64,000 nt of DNA. Source: Pannonibacter anstelovis. GTDB taxonomy: Bacteria > Pseudomonadota > Alphaproteobacteria > Rhizobiales > Stappiaceae. The notes under the pieces were generated by a model. The model was not told the origin of the DNA. It saw only the letters and a list, made by a program, of their open reading frames with translations, and ran no database searches. The position numbers were made by a program, and so were the translations under genes. Shown here one piece after another: positions 53,215 to 61,249 of the stretch. Position 1 is the stretch's first letter. Each line of letters opens with the position of its first letter. The DNA lies in assembly GCF_036881715.1 (NCBI RefSeq), contig NZ_JBAKBF010000008.1, positions 1 through 64,000 on the forward strand, read 5' to 3'.

Positions 53215-53472
53215 TCACATCAGATAGGCGCTGACCAGATAGATAACCAGACCAATCGCGAACAGCAGGCCAGCGATGCGGCCGATGCGCGTGCCCCAGA
53301 CCTCGATCCGGTCGTTCTGGTTCTTGTCGGCGGCGCCAAAGTGACGCTGGGCATGGCTGGCCATGCGGCTGGTGGTGGAGCCAAGGATGGTCTCGCTCTC
53401 GGCCTGGACGCGCGACAGGGCCCGTCTGGCCTCGTCTTCCCTGGCTTTTGCACGCCGCTCCCGCTCACCCAT
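53215..53472 (-). CDS. Small membrane protein, unknown function
   Basis: An 85-residue protein: a basic, charged N-terminal half (MGERERRAKAREDEARRAL) likely helical, and a single C-terminal membrane segment at about 62-82 (GLLFAIGLVIYLVSAYLM), so it is probably tail-anchored with a cytoplasmic N terminus. GAGAGGGG precedes the start. It lies 14 bases after dsbB and 26 before the zincin gene, so all three are likely one operon. I do not recognise the family. Confidence 0.65.
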   Translation of the reverse strand: MGERERRAKAREDEARRALSRVQAESETILGSTTSRMASHAQRHFGAADKNQNDRIEVWGTRIGRIAGLLFAIGLVIYLVSAYLM

Positions 53473-53486
53473 GGCCGCGTCCCCTC

Positions 53487-53987
53487 TCAGCCCTTGCGGG
53501 CCTGATAGCCTGCAAACAGCGCCAGAATGGCAACACCTGCGGAGGCCACCATGTTCCAGCCAGCGAAGGACAGGCCGAACATACGCCAGCTGGCCTCTGT
53601 GCAGGAGACCACGCGGGTGTTCTGCAGCGCCTGCAGCATGTTGGCCGCAGACTTCGGAGTGGCACCGCCGCCACCGCAGTCGGATGGCCCCATCCAGAAG
53701 CCCCATTCGGCCCCGGCCTGATAGGCGCCAAGTCCGGCCCCATAGGCAAAGACCGCAGCCACGAGAAGCAGCAGCACCGTGGCAACGCCGGTGCGGCGCG
53801 TCATGAGAGCCAGCAGAGCCAGAACACCCAGCGGCAGCCCCACATAATACGGGACACGCTGCTCAAGGCACAGCTTGCAGGGCAGATATCCGCCAATCAG
53901 CTGAAAGCCCCAAGCTGCCGCAATGGAGGCTGTTCCCCCCAGAAGCAGAAGCAGATTGGCCGCCCTGGCCCGCTGAAGCGATGTCAT
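53487..53987 (-). CDS. dsbB: Disulfide bond formation protein B
   Basis: A 166-residue inner-membrane protein with four helices that passes electrons from DsbA to ubiquinone. The first redox pair is Cys37-Lys-Leu-Cys40, and a second pair sits in the periplasmic loop (SDCGGG and VSCTEASW). The loop and length match alphaproteobacterial DsbB. No dsbA is in the window. It starts 19 bases after the YqaA-type gene and likely shares its transcript. Confidence 0.94.
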   Translation of the reverse strand: MTSLQRARAANLLLLLGGTASIAAAWGFQLIGGYLPCKLCLEQRVPYYVGLPLGVLALLALMTRRTGVATVLLLLVAAVFAYGAGLGAYQAGAEWGFWMGPSDCGGGGATPKSAANMLQALQNTRVVSCTEASWRMFGLSFAGWNMVASAGVAILALFAGYQARKG

Positions 53988-54006
53988 TTCAGATCCTCAT
54001 CCGATT

Positions 54007-54585
54007 TCAGAGCAGTTTGATAGCAGCGAAGCCGCCAACAAGCAGAATCACAAATACCGTGAAGACGAGACCGAGACGCTTTTCGATGAAGTTCCGGATC
54101 GGTTCACCGAAGAGATACAGAAGCGCTGCAACTGCGAAGAAGCGCATGCCGCGCGACACGATGCTGGCAACGACAAAGACCGGCATGGAGAGGCCGGTGA
54201 CACCGGCAGCGATGGTGATCACCTTGTAGGGAAATGGCGTCAGGCCGGCAATGAACACAAACCACCAGCCCCAGGCGTTGAAGATCTCGCTGAAGCGGTC
54301 GAACTTGTCCATGTAGCCATAGAAGGACAGGATCGGCGCTGCGACCTGATGGAACAGGAAAGCGCCGATCAGATAGCCGAAAATGCCGCCCAGTACCGAC
54401 ATGACCGTGGCAATGGCTGCGTAGAACCAGGCCTTGTGGCGGTTTGCGACCACCATTGGGATCAGCAGCAAATCCGGTGGAATCGGAAAGAACGAGCTTT
54501 CAATGAATGAAACCACCCCCAGCGCGTGCGGTGCGCGCGGGCCAGAGGCGAGGGACAATGTCCAATCGTAGAGTTTTCTAAGCAT
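54007..54585 (-). CDS. YqaA family protein (VTT/DedA-like)
   Basis: A 193-residue membrane protein. FIESSFFPIPPDLLLIPMV is the conserved re-entrant segment and GYMDKFDRFSEIFNAWGWWFVFIAGLTPFPYKVITIAAG the second half, as in the YqaA branch of the VTT (SNARE-associated) family. Members may transport lipids. The start at 54585 (MLRKLYDWTL) matches the family; a 91-codon longer frame crosses the tRNA gene and is rejected. A second ATG at 54600 is possible. Confidence 0.9.
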   Translation of the reverse strand: MLRKLYDWTLSLASGPRAPHALGVVSFIESSFFPIPPDLLLIPMVVANRHKAWFYAAIATVMSVLGGIFGYLIGAFLFHQVAAPILSFYGYMDKFDRFSEIFNAWGWWFVFIAGLTPFPYKVITIAAGVTGLSMPVFVVASIVSRGMRFFAVAALLYLFGEPIRNFIEKRLGLVFTVFVILLVGGFAAIKLL

Positions 54586-54709
54586 AATGACATTCTGCAT
54601 AGCCGCCGCCGGAGCTTTTGTCATCGGGGGAACGAGGTGCCAGGGCGGATATTTTCCGCGGCGCAACAAACAATTGCCAATTGGAGCGGGGAAAGCCCAA
54701 ACCGGTGGA

Positions 54710-54737
54710 TTGACGGCAAAGCCAGTCTGGCTATAGT
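54710..54737 (+). promoter_or_regulatory. Promoter of tRNA-Leu
   Basis: TTGACG (54710-54715), 16-base spacer, TATAGT (54732-54737). It ends 19 bases before the tRNA, with a good fit to sigma70. Confidence 0.7.
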
Positions 54738-54755
54738 CGCGGCTCCAAGGACGCT

Positions 54756-54842
54756 GCCCCTGTGGCGGAACTGGTAGACGCGACGGATTCAAAATCCGTT
54801 TCCCGTGAGGGAGTGCCCGTTCGATTCGGGCCAGGGGCACCA
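54756..54842 (+). tRNA. tRNA-Leu, anticodon CAA
   Basis: An 87-base class II tRNA with CCA encoded. Acceptor GCCCCTG (54756-54762) pairs with CAGGGGC (54832-54838), discriminator A, then CCA. The D arm contains GGTAGACGC; the anticodon loop is TTCAAAA with anticodon CAA (reads UUG). The long variable arm TTCCCGTGAGGGAGT marks it as leucine type. The T arm has the GTTCGATTC loop. No integrase gene or att repeat is visible next to it. Confidence 0.95.
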
Positions 54843-55037
54843 CACTTTTCAGCGGCATAGTTAGACACGCTCTGCCACTTCAGCGTCTTGTCTTGTATCT
54901 CCCCCTTCATCTGCATCGCCAGCCTTGAGCTTCAGGAATAACTCTTTAATCTTCCGCTGCAATCGCGAACGTGTTTGCCAGACGGAATGAGCCGTGGCGG
55001 CGCCAGCTTCGCGCCGCAAGCCAAAGGGGAACGCCGC

Positions 55038-55589
55038 GTGGGGCAGGCTAAACGCAAGAAGGACGCTGGTGCCCGCATATCCTGGTGCCGCACCTGTACC
55101 TATTGCTGCGAGCTGCCGGAGATTGGTCCTCTGGACAAACCGATGTACCGGCCCTGCGCCAGCATCAAGGATCATGGCTGTGCCATCTTCGGCCAGCCGG
55201 AACGTCCGTCCGCATGCCTTGCCTATCAATGCGCCTATCTCTCCGCCCGGCTGACGAACAGCCCGGACCGCAACCGTATTCCCCATCCACTGGATGCAGG
55301 TGCCTATTTTCACCGGGATCCGCTGGAACGCATCTATGTGATGTTCGTCGATCCGGCCCGCCCGCTCGCCTGGAAGACCAGCGATATCGTGCCTTATCTG
55401 CGTGCCCGCCTGCAGGAAGGCTTCGAACTGCTGATCCTTGACCGGGGCCGGCGGATGGCTGTCACCTCGGTTCTCCTCTTCGAGGCCATCCTGGCCCGTG
55501 ACATGGTCGCCTTTGCCGACCAGGAGGGCCGCCCGCATGATATCGAAAGCTGGCCCGCAGAAGCTGCCCGTTACCCGCGCCAGGCCTGA
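55038..55589 (+). CDS. Cysteine-cluster protein, YkgJ-like
   Basis: A 183-residue protein with a cysteine-rich front: CRTCTYCCELPEI near residue 16, CASIKDHGCAIF and ERPSACLAYQCAYL. The pattern CxxCxxCC...C...C...C resembles the YkgJ/UPF0153 zinc or iron-sulfur binding proteins. Function unknown. GTG 55038 is preseeded by AAAGGGGA with a seven-base gap, so I prefer it to ATG 54987 or TTG 54975. It is the first gene after the tRNA. Confidence 0.78.
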   Translation: MGQAKRKKDAGARISWCRTCTYCCELPEIGPLDKPMYRPCASIKDHGCAIFGQPERPSACLAYQCAYLSARLTNSPDRNRIPHPLDAGAYFHRDPLERIYVMFVDPARPLAWKTSDIVPYLRARLQEGFELLILDRGRRMAVTSVLLFEAILARDMVAFADQEGRPHDIESWPAEAARYPRQA

Positions 55590-55743
55590 CCAGCCGGTCA
55601 CGGGCGGTTAACTGCATTTGCAAATTCCAGATGGCCCGCATCCGCGGTTAAACCCCGCGGCAACGCAGCCCATGGCATAAATCCCGCAACCGCAGGTGCC
55701 CACGGGCAAAGAGGCACCGCTGGTCAGGAGAAGGCTGGGCATC

Positions 55744-56241
55744 ATGGCACTTATTGAGAACGGCAGCATCGGCAAGCCGCAGGACGGGGAAGCTGCGCCC
55801 CAGATGGAGCAACCGGGCGGCGCGACGCCTGTCTTCCGCTATGCAGCCCTCAACGCCGCAGCGATGCGCAGCGCGCCGATCCGCCCGGAGTGGATCATCG
55901 AGGGCATGCCGCAGGCCCGGCTCGCCAGCCTTTCCACCGGCACCAACGGCTGGTCCTCGACCGACCATTGGGAGTGCACCGCCGGCAAATTCCATTGGCA
56001 CTTCTTCTGGGACGAGACCGTGCTCTTCCTTGAAGGCGAGGTTCATATAACCGATGAGGCCGGCAACACCTATGAAGGCCGCCCCGGCGTCAGCATGCTG
56101 TTTCCCGCAGGCACCCGCGCGGTCTGGCATGTGCCGGTCTATGTGCGCAAGATTGCATTCAACCGCCGCCCCATGCCCTGGATCGTCTCCTTCCTGATGA
56201 AGGTGACCGCCCGCCTTGGCCGCCTGTTCGGGCGCAGTTGA
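55744..56241 (+). CDS. Cupin domain protein
   Basis: A 165-residue protein with an EutQ/DUF861-like cupin fold: HWECTAGKFHWHFFWDETVLFLEGEVHI (around 80-107) carries the metal-type His and Glu positions, and the second half has GVSMLFPAGTRAVWHVP. The C terminus is hydrophobic and basic (PWIVSFLMKVTARLGRLFG), perhaps an amphipathic helix at the membrane. AGGAGAAGG lies nine bases upstream of ATG 55744. The role is unknown. Confidence 0.82.
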   Translation: MALIENGSIGKPQDGEAAPQMEQPGGATPVFRYAALNAAAMRSAPIRPEWIIEGMPQARLASLSTGTNGWSSTDHWECTAGKFHWHFFWDETVLFLEGEVHITDEAGNTYEGRPGVSMLFPAGTRAVWHVPVYVRKIAFNRRPMPWIVSFLMKVTARLGRLFGRS

Positions 56242-56300
56242 AAGCGAAGGTCTCCTGAAATCATTCGACACCACACCGGCGGTAGGCTAGTAGTTTTGAC

Positions 56301-57881
56301 ATGAGTACGCCGGATAGAGAAGTCGAACTCAAGCTGGAGCTTGAACCTGATGCGGCGGAGAGCGTTAAGTTCTCCGGAGCTGTGGCCGGATTTTCCTCCG
56401 GAAGAACCTCTACAAAGCAACTCAGGTCGATCTATTTCGACACGGCCGACCTGCGGCTGCACAAGGCCAAGATCGCCGCACGGGTGCGCAGGTCCGGACG
56501 GCGCTGGATCCAGACCGTCAAGCTTGGCAAACCCCTTTCCGGCGGACTGTCCTCTCCCATCGAAATCGAGATAGATGTCAGCGGCCCGCAATTCCAGCTG
56601 GATCTGGTTGCCGATGAAGGCATCCGCCGCCAGATCACGGAGTGCACCGGCGGAGCAGAGCTTGCTCCCTGTTTCGAGACGGTGATGCAGCGCACCCAGC
56701 GCGACCTTACCCGCGAAGACGGCACCATCATCGAGGCCGCGCTGGACACAGGCGAGATTATTGCAGGAGACAAGCGCCTGCCCCTGTGCGAGCTGGAGCT
56801 TGAGCTGAAGTCTGGCGGCATCGCGCCGCTGTATGAAGCCGCACTGGCACTAATGGGCAGCAACGCCTTTCGCTTTTCGCCGGAGAGCAAGGCCGAGCGC
56901 GGCTACCGGCTGTTTCTCGGTCAGGACGAGGCCCCGTGCAGCGCTGGCACCGTCAACCTTGCCGGCACGATGAGCGTGGAAGATGCCTATCAGCACATCC
57001 TGCGCTCCTGCATCGACCAGATTTCAGCCGCCCGCATGGTATGCCTGACCAGCGCAAACAACGAAGGGCCGCACCAGCTGCGCATTGGTTTCAGGCGGCT
57101 GCGCACCGCGTTCAAGCTTTTCAGGCCGGTTCTTGACCCGCGCCGCACCGGCGCGCTGGATCAGCAGGCAAGCCGCTATGCCACTGCAGCCGGTGCGCTA
57201 CGGGATCTTGATGTGCTGAGCGATGAAATTACCGCCCCCCTTGCATCCCATGCACCGGACGGCATCAGCATTCCGCTGCTGCTGGAGCAGCTTGAAAAGG
57301 ACCGTCAGGCGGCGCGGCAAGCCCTGAAAGCCGAACTGGCAAGCACTGCCTTCAACAGCTTCCTGCTGGACATTGCCAGCTACTGCGAGACGGCAGGCTG
57401 GCGCAAGGAGGAAGATGCAAGGCAGGCGGACCGGCTCGCCGGGGCCGTCACTTCCTTTGCCAGCGAAGCAATTGGCAAGCGCTGGCGCAAGGTTCAGAGC
57501 TATGGCCAGCGGCTCGACACCCTGTCGCGAACCGAGCGCCATGACATGCGCAAGGCTCTGAAGAAGTTCCGTTACGGACTGGAATTTTTCGCCAGTCTGT
57601 TCCCGGGCGAGGCGCGCAAGGCCTTCCTCAAGCAGCTCAAGACCCTGCAGGACGTCTTCGGTTACCTCAATGATGTCGCCATGGCCGAACGGCTGACAGC
57701 TCTGTCTCCTGGCGCGGGAAAGGCCGCAGGCAAGGCGGCCCGGGCAGCCTCTCTTGCCGCCGCGTCCGGCTTTGTCCTTGGGTGGCACGAAGCGCAGGCC
57801 CGGACGGCCTGGCCGGAAGCCCGCAGCGGCTGGAAGGAGGCCAGCAAGGCCAAGCCATGCTGGACCCGCAAGAAGCGCTGA
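56301..57881 (+). CDS. CYTH-CHAD domain protein, likely inorganic triphosphatase
   Basis: A 526-residue two-domain protein. The N-terminal CYTH domain (about 1-205) has the ExExK-like REVELKLEL start and alternating Arg/Lys/Glu strands that bind triphosphate. The CHAD domain (about 225-500) is helical with conserved His and basic residues (GPHQLRIGFRRLRTAFKLF, RHDMRKALKKFRYGLEFF) known to bind polyphosphate. E. coli YgiF has the same order and cleaves inorganic triphosphate. Its stop abuts that of phnF (TGATCA). Confidence 0.93.
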   Translation: MSTPDREVELKLELEPDAAESVKFSGAVAGFSSGRTSTKQLRSIYFDTADLRLHKAKIAARVRRSGRRWIQTVKLGKPLSGGLSSPIEIEIDVSGPQFQLDLVADEGIRRQITECTGGAELAPCFETVMQRTQRDLTREDGTIIEAALDTGEIIAGDKRLPLCELELELKSGGIAPLYEAALALMGSNAFRFSPESKAERGYRLFLGQDEAPCSAGTVNLAGTMSVEDAYQHILRSCIDQISAARMVCLTSANNEGPHQLRIGFRRLRTAFKLFRPVLDPRRTGALDQQASRYATAAGALRDLDVLSDEITAPLASHAPDGISIPLLLEQLEKDRQAARQALKAELASTAFNSFLLDIASYCETAGWRKEEDARQADRLAGAVTSFASEAIGKRWRKVQSYGQRLDTLSRTERHDMRKALKKFRYGLEFFASLFPGEARKAFLKQLKTLQDVFGYLNDVAMAERLTALSPGAGKAAGKAARAASLAAASGFVLGWHEAQARTAWPEARSGWKEASKAKPCWTRKKR

Positions 57882-58616
57882 TCAGCTCCGCACGACGAGT
57901 TCCATCCGGTCTGCTGCGACGCGGCTGCGGGCATATTGCACCGGACGGCCCTCAAGATCCTCGTTGATCACTTCCATCACCATCACAGGCGAGCCCAAGT
58001 CGATTCCCAGCAACCGGGCATCCTCAACTGTGGCACGCTCGGCATAGATCCTTGTTTCGCGGCGGGCATACCCGCCAAGCCCTGCCCTGGTGAAACACTG
58101 GGTAAAGGAGCCTGTTTCGGCAAAATCAGCGGCAAGGCCCGGAAAGCGGGTCAGCTCGCACCAGCTTGTGCCTGACAGGACAGGCGTATCACCAGACACC
58201 CGCAAGGTCTCTATCCGCTGCAACGGCGTTCCGGCCGGCACCTCCAGCTTGGCAGCAAGGATCTCATTTGCACCCTCAACGCCGGCTCCCGTCAGGCGTC
58301 CGCCCGGCGAATACCCTTGTCCGGCCAGAATTTCGGAGAACCGCGTTTGCCGCGAGATCGGATAGCTGACGGCACGCCCTGCAAAGAAGGTTCCCCGGCC
58401 CTGATCCGCACGCAACAGGCCCTCGTTCGTCAGCACGGAAATCGCGCGCCGGACCGTATGGCGGTTCACGCCGAAACGGGCTGCAAGCTCCATTTCCGGC
58501 GGCAACTGCATTCCGGGCACAAACCGGCCGGCGGCTGCTTCGGTGCGGATCCACTCAGCTATCTGGCGCCAGACGGCAATTCCTGTTCCCCGGTTCAGCG
58601 GTCCAAGCCCGGTCAT
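57882..58616 (-). CDS. phnF: GntR family regulator of phosphonate metabolism
   Basis: A 244-residue HutC-type repressor. The winged HTH (about 10-75) has GMQLPPEMELAARFGVNRHTVRRAISVLTNEGLL, followed by a UTRA ligand domain (about 95-240) with YPISRQTRFSEILAGQGYSPG. FSEILAGQ and the ERATVEDARLLGI block are those of PhnF. It diverges from fosX-DUF1045-phnM-phnN over 217 bases and likely controls them. Upstream AT-rich DNA contains ACAAGTAGACAA (58667-58678), a possible operator. Confidence 0.9.
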   Translation of the reverse strand: MTGLGPLNRGTGIAVWRQIAEWIRTEAAAGRFVPGMQLPPEMELAARFGVNRHTVRRAISVLTNEGLLRADQGRGTFFAGRAVSYPISRQTRFSEILAGQGYSPGGRLTGAGVEGANEILAAKLEVPAGTPLQRIETLRVSGDTPVLSGTSWCELTRFPGLAADFAETGSFTQCFTRAGLGGYARRETRIYAERATVEDARLLGIDLGSPVMVMEVINEDLEGRPVQYARSRVAADRMELVVRS

Positions 58617-58833
58617 TCAACGCGCCCCCTTGTCACAGCGTTGCTTTGCCACTCACTTTTAGATATACAAGTAGACAAATTTGACAGACACTCCCTCGGC
58701 CTTCGCTTCACGGAAGGACATTGCAGTAATTACCTATACCGTGATGAAAAGCAAGTTGATCAAGAACAACCAGCAGAACAATAATGGGAAAATCTACGCG
58801 TATTAGCTGCAATTGCAATTAGGGATATGTTTC

Positions 58834-59274
58834 ATGCCGATTCGCGGTCTTTCTCACATTACTTTCATCTGCCGTGACATAACGCGAATGGCCAAAATTC
58901 TCACGGAGGTTCTTGGCCTTCGTGAGGTTTACTGCAGTCAGGGAGCTGGCTTTTCGTTATCTCCGGAGAAATTCTTTGTATCCGGGGATATCTGGATCGC
59001 CGTGATGGAGGGCGAAAGCCTGCCTGAGCGCAGCTACAATCACATCGCCTTCAAGGTGGATGATGAGGAGATAGAGCCTGCGATAGAGCGCATCCGCAGC
59101 CTTGGCCTCGAGGTCAAGCCGCCACGCCCCCGCATTGCCGGTGAGGGGCGGTCGGTGTACTTCTACGATGAAGACAACCATCTGTTCGAGCTTCACTCCG
59201 GCACACTGGAAGAGCGGCTCGCCGCCTATGCGCGCCACACCGGAGCTGAGGACGGCAACATCTCTGTCACATAG
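58834..59274 (+). CDS. VOC family protein, FosX-like (fosfomycin hydrolase family)
   Basis: A 146-residue glyoxalase-fold protein. His8, His70 and Glu119 match the metal ligands of FosX (His7, His69, Glu118), and Glu45 matches its catalytic base Glu44. The ERSYNHIAFK and GRSVYFYDEDNHLFELH blocks are typical. A FosX-like enzyme of Mesorhizobium loti is also encoded within its phn operon and has weak activity on fosfomycin; a role in phosphonate use is inferred here. AGGGA precedes ATG 58834. It is the first gene after phnF. Confidence 0.85.
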   Translation: MPIRGLSHITFICRDITRMAKILTEVLGLREVYCSQGAGFSLSPEKFFVSGDIWIAVMEGESLPERSYNHIAFKVDDEEIEPAIERIRSLGLEVKPPRPRIAGEGRSVYFYDEDNHLFELHSGTLEERLAAYARHTGAEDGNISVT

Positions 59275-59354
59275 CCTACATCCGCCAGCCTTAGTTCTGG
59301 CCATTGCTTCTTTTATCCAGCCTTACGATTCTTGAGACAAGACGGCCCTCTCCG

Positions 59355-60107
59355 ATGCGTTACGCTATCTACTATACCGCTCCTGCAGACAGTCCCCTGA
59401 CCCGGCTCGGCGCCGCGTGGCTGGGACGCGACGCGGTAGACGGCAAGGCCTTGCCCCAGCCGCACATTGCAGGCCTCTCCGGTGAGGATCTGGCCACCCT
59501 GACGGCGGACCCGCGCCGCTACGGCTTTCACGGCACATTGAAGGCGCCGTTTTCCCTCACGGACGGACTTGATGAACCAGCGCTGCGCAATGCATTCCGC
59601 AGCTTTTGCAGCCATGCCGCGCCCTTCGGCATCCCCGGTCTGTCGGTCACCCGGCTTGGCCGTTTTCTGGCACTGACCCCGCAGCCGGTGAGCGAAGACC
59701 TGAATGGTTTTGCGGCAGCCTGTGTCGAGGCTTTCGAGCCCTTCCGCGCGCCCCTGAGCGAAGCCGACATGGCCCGCCGGCTGGCCGCAAACCTGTCGCC
59801 CCGCCAGCAGGACCTCTTGCGGGCCTGGGGCTATCCGTATGTGTTCGAAGAATTCCGTTTCCACATGACCCTTACGGTGAAGCTGGAGGCGGACAGCACC
59901 ATGTCTGCCCTCGAGACAGCCGCCATGGACCACTTTGCCGGGGTGACGGACCGTCCCCACCAGATTGCCAGCCTCGGTCTTTTTGCCGAGGCAGAACGCG
60001 GCGCACCTTTCCGCGCCATCGACATCCTGCCCCTCACGGGATCCATTGGCCCGCAGGACCCTGCCCTGCGCCTGATCCCCGTTTCTGCCGAAAGCCAGAG
60101 CCAATGA
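59355..60107 (+). CDS. DUF1045 phosphonate metabolism protein
   Basis: A 250-residue protein of the 2H phosphoesterase superfamily with HxT motifs in YGFHGTLKAPF and RFHMTLT. DUF1045 genes are found next to phnM and phnN in alphaproteobacteria, so it should act on a phosphorylated intermediate of C-P lyase metabolism; the reaction is not known to me. ATG 59355 has no strong ribosome binding site. The stop overlaps the phnM start by four bases. Confidence 0.85.
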   Translation: MRYAIYYTAPADSPLTRLGAAWLGRDAVDGKALPQPHIAGLSGEDLATLTADPRRYGFHGTLKAPFSLTDGLDEPALRNAFRSFCSHAAPFGIPGLSVTRLGRFLALTPQPVSEDLNGFAAACVEAFEPFRAPLSEADMARRLAANLSPRQQDLLRAWGYPYVFEEFRFHMTLTVKLEADSTMSALETAAMDHFAGVTDRPHQIASLGLFAEAERGAPFRAIDILPLTGSIGPQDPALRLIPVSAESQSQ

Positions 60108-61249
60108 CCCACATGACGCACAGCTTCACCAACGCCCGCCTCGTCCTGCCGGAGAGTGTCATCACCGGCAGCCTGGAGGTGAAGGGCGGCACGATCGGCG
60201 CCATCGATGAGGGCGGCATTCCAGCCCATGGCCATGATTGCGAAGGAGACTTCCTGATCCCGGGACTGGTCGAACTGCATACCGACCATCTGGAGATCCA
60301 TTACTCGCCGCGCCCGAAAGTGCGCTGGAACCCGGTCTCTGCCGTGCAGGCCCATGACGCACAGATCGCTTGTGCCGGCATCACCACCGTGTTTGATGCC
60401 CTGCGCGTCGGAATGGATGCGGAAGCGGAATTGAATGTGGACGACATGCGTGCACTCGCGGGCGCCATCGAAAGCGCACAGGCCGAAAAGAGGCTGCGCG
60501 CCGAGCATTTCATCCATCTGCGCTGCGAGGTGTCTGCCCCGGACGTGATGAGCGCTTACGAGCATTTCAAGAACGATGCCCACGTGCGCCTGATGTCGCT
60601 GATGGACCACACCCCCGGCCAGCGGCAGTTCGTCTCCATCGAGATGTACCGCGTCTATTACCAGACCAAGAAGAACTTCACCGACGAGCAGATGGAAACC
60701 TATATCGCCATGCGGCAGGCTGTTGCGGACAAGAATGCCCCGCAGCACCGCAAGCTGCTGGCAGATTCGGCCCGTGAACGCGGCATCCTTCTGGCCAGCC
60801 ATGACGATGCAACCGTGGCCCATGTGGACGAGGCGGTCAGTCTCGGCACCGGTATTGCCGAATTCCCGACCACGCTGGAAGCCGCCCGCGCCTCCCATGC
60901 GGCCGGTATGGGCGTGCTGATGGGCGGCCCGAATGTGGTGCGCGGCGGCTCCCACTCCGGCAACATTTCCGCAAAGGCACTGGCAGAAGACGGCTGCCTT
61001 GACATCATTTCCTCAGACTATGTGCCGGTGTCCATGCTGCAGGCAGCGTTCCATCTGGCGGGCGAAGTCGAGGGCATTTCACTGCCGCAGGCGATGGCAA
61101 TGGTGACGGCTACCCCGGCGAAAATGGCAGGCCTTGCCGACCGCGGCCGTCTGGAGACGGGCCTCAGGGCCGATCTGGTGCAGGTGCGGCTGGTGGGCAA
61201 TGTGCCGGTCGTGCGCGGCGTCTGGCGCGAGGGACGGCGCGTCGCGTGA
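60104..61249 (+). CDS. phnM: Alpha-D-ribose 1-methylphosphonate 5-triphosphate diphosphatase
   Basis: A 381-residue amidohydrolase that removes pyrophosphate from the C-P lyase intermediate. The metal site begins with LVELHTDHLE (near residue 50); SHDDATVAHVDEA and SSDYVPVSML carry further His and Asp ligands. The start ATG 60104 overlaps the DUF1045 stop (ATGA), which fixes it against a 166-codon longer frame. The stop overlaps the phnN start (GTGA). Confidence 0.95.
   Translation: MTHMTHSFTNARLVLPESVITGSLEVKGGTIGAIDEGGIPAHGHDCEGDFLIPGLVELHTDHLEIHYSPRPKVRWNPVSAVQAHDAQIACAGITTVFDALRVGMDAEAELNVDDMRALAGAIESAQAEKRLRAEHFIHLRCEVSAPDVMSAYEHFKNDAHVRLMSLMDHTPGQRQFVSIEMYRVYYQTKKNFTDEQMETYIAMRQAVADKNAPQHRKLLADSARERGILLASHDDATVAHVDEAVSLGTGIAEFPTTLEAARASHAAGMGVLMGGPNVVRGGSHSGNISAKALAEDGCLDIISSDYVPVSMLQAAFHLAGEVEGISLPQAMAMVTATPAKMAGLADRGRLETGLRADLVQVRLVGNVPVVRGVWREGRRVA

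Noticed and set aside
54756..54842. tRNA-Leu as an integration site of a genomic island
   Set aside because: No integrase gene nearby and no repeat of the tRNA 3' end found in the following kilobases; gene content is ordinary.
54731..54916. Short minus-strand frame across the tRNA gene
   Set aside because: It is the translation of antisense tRNA-Leu and its flank, a known annotation artefact.
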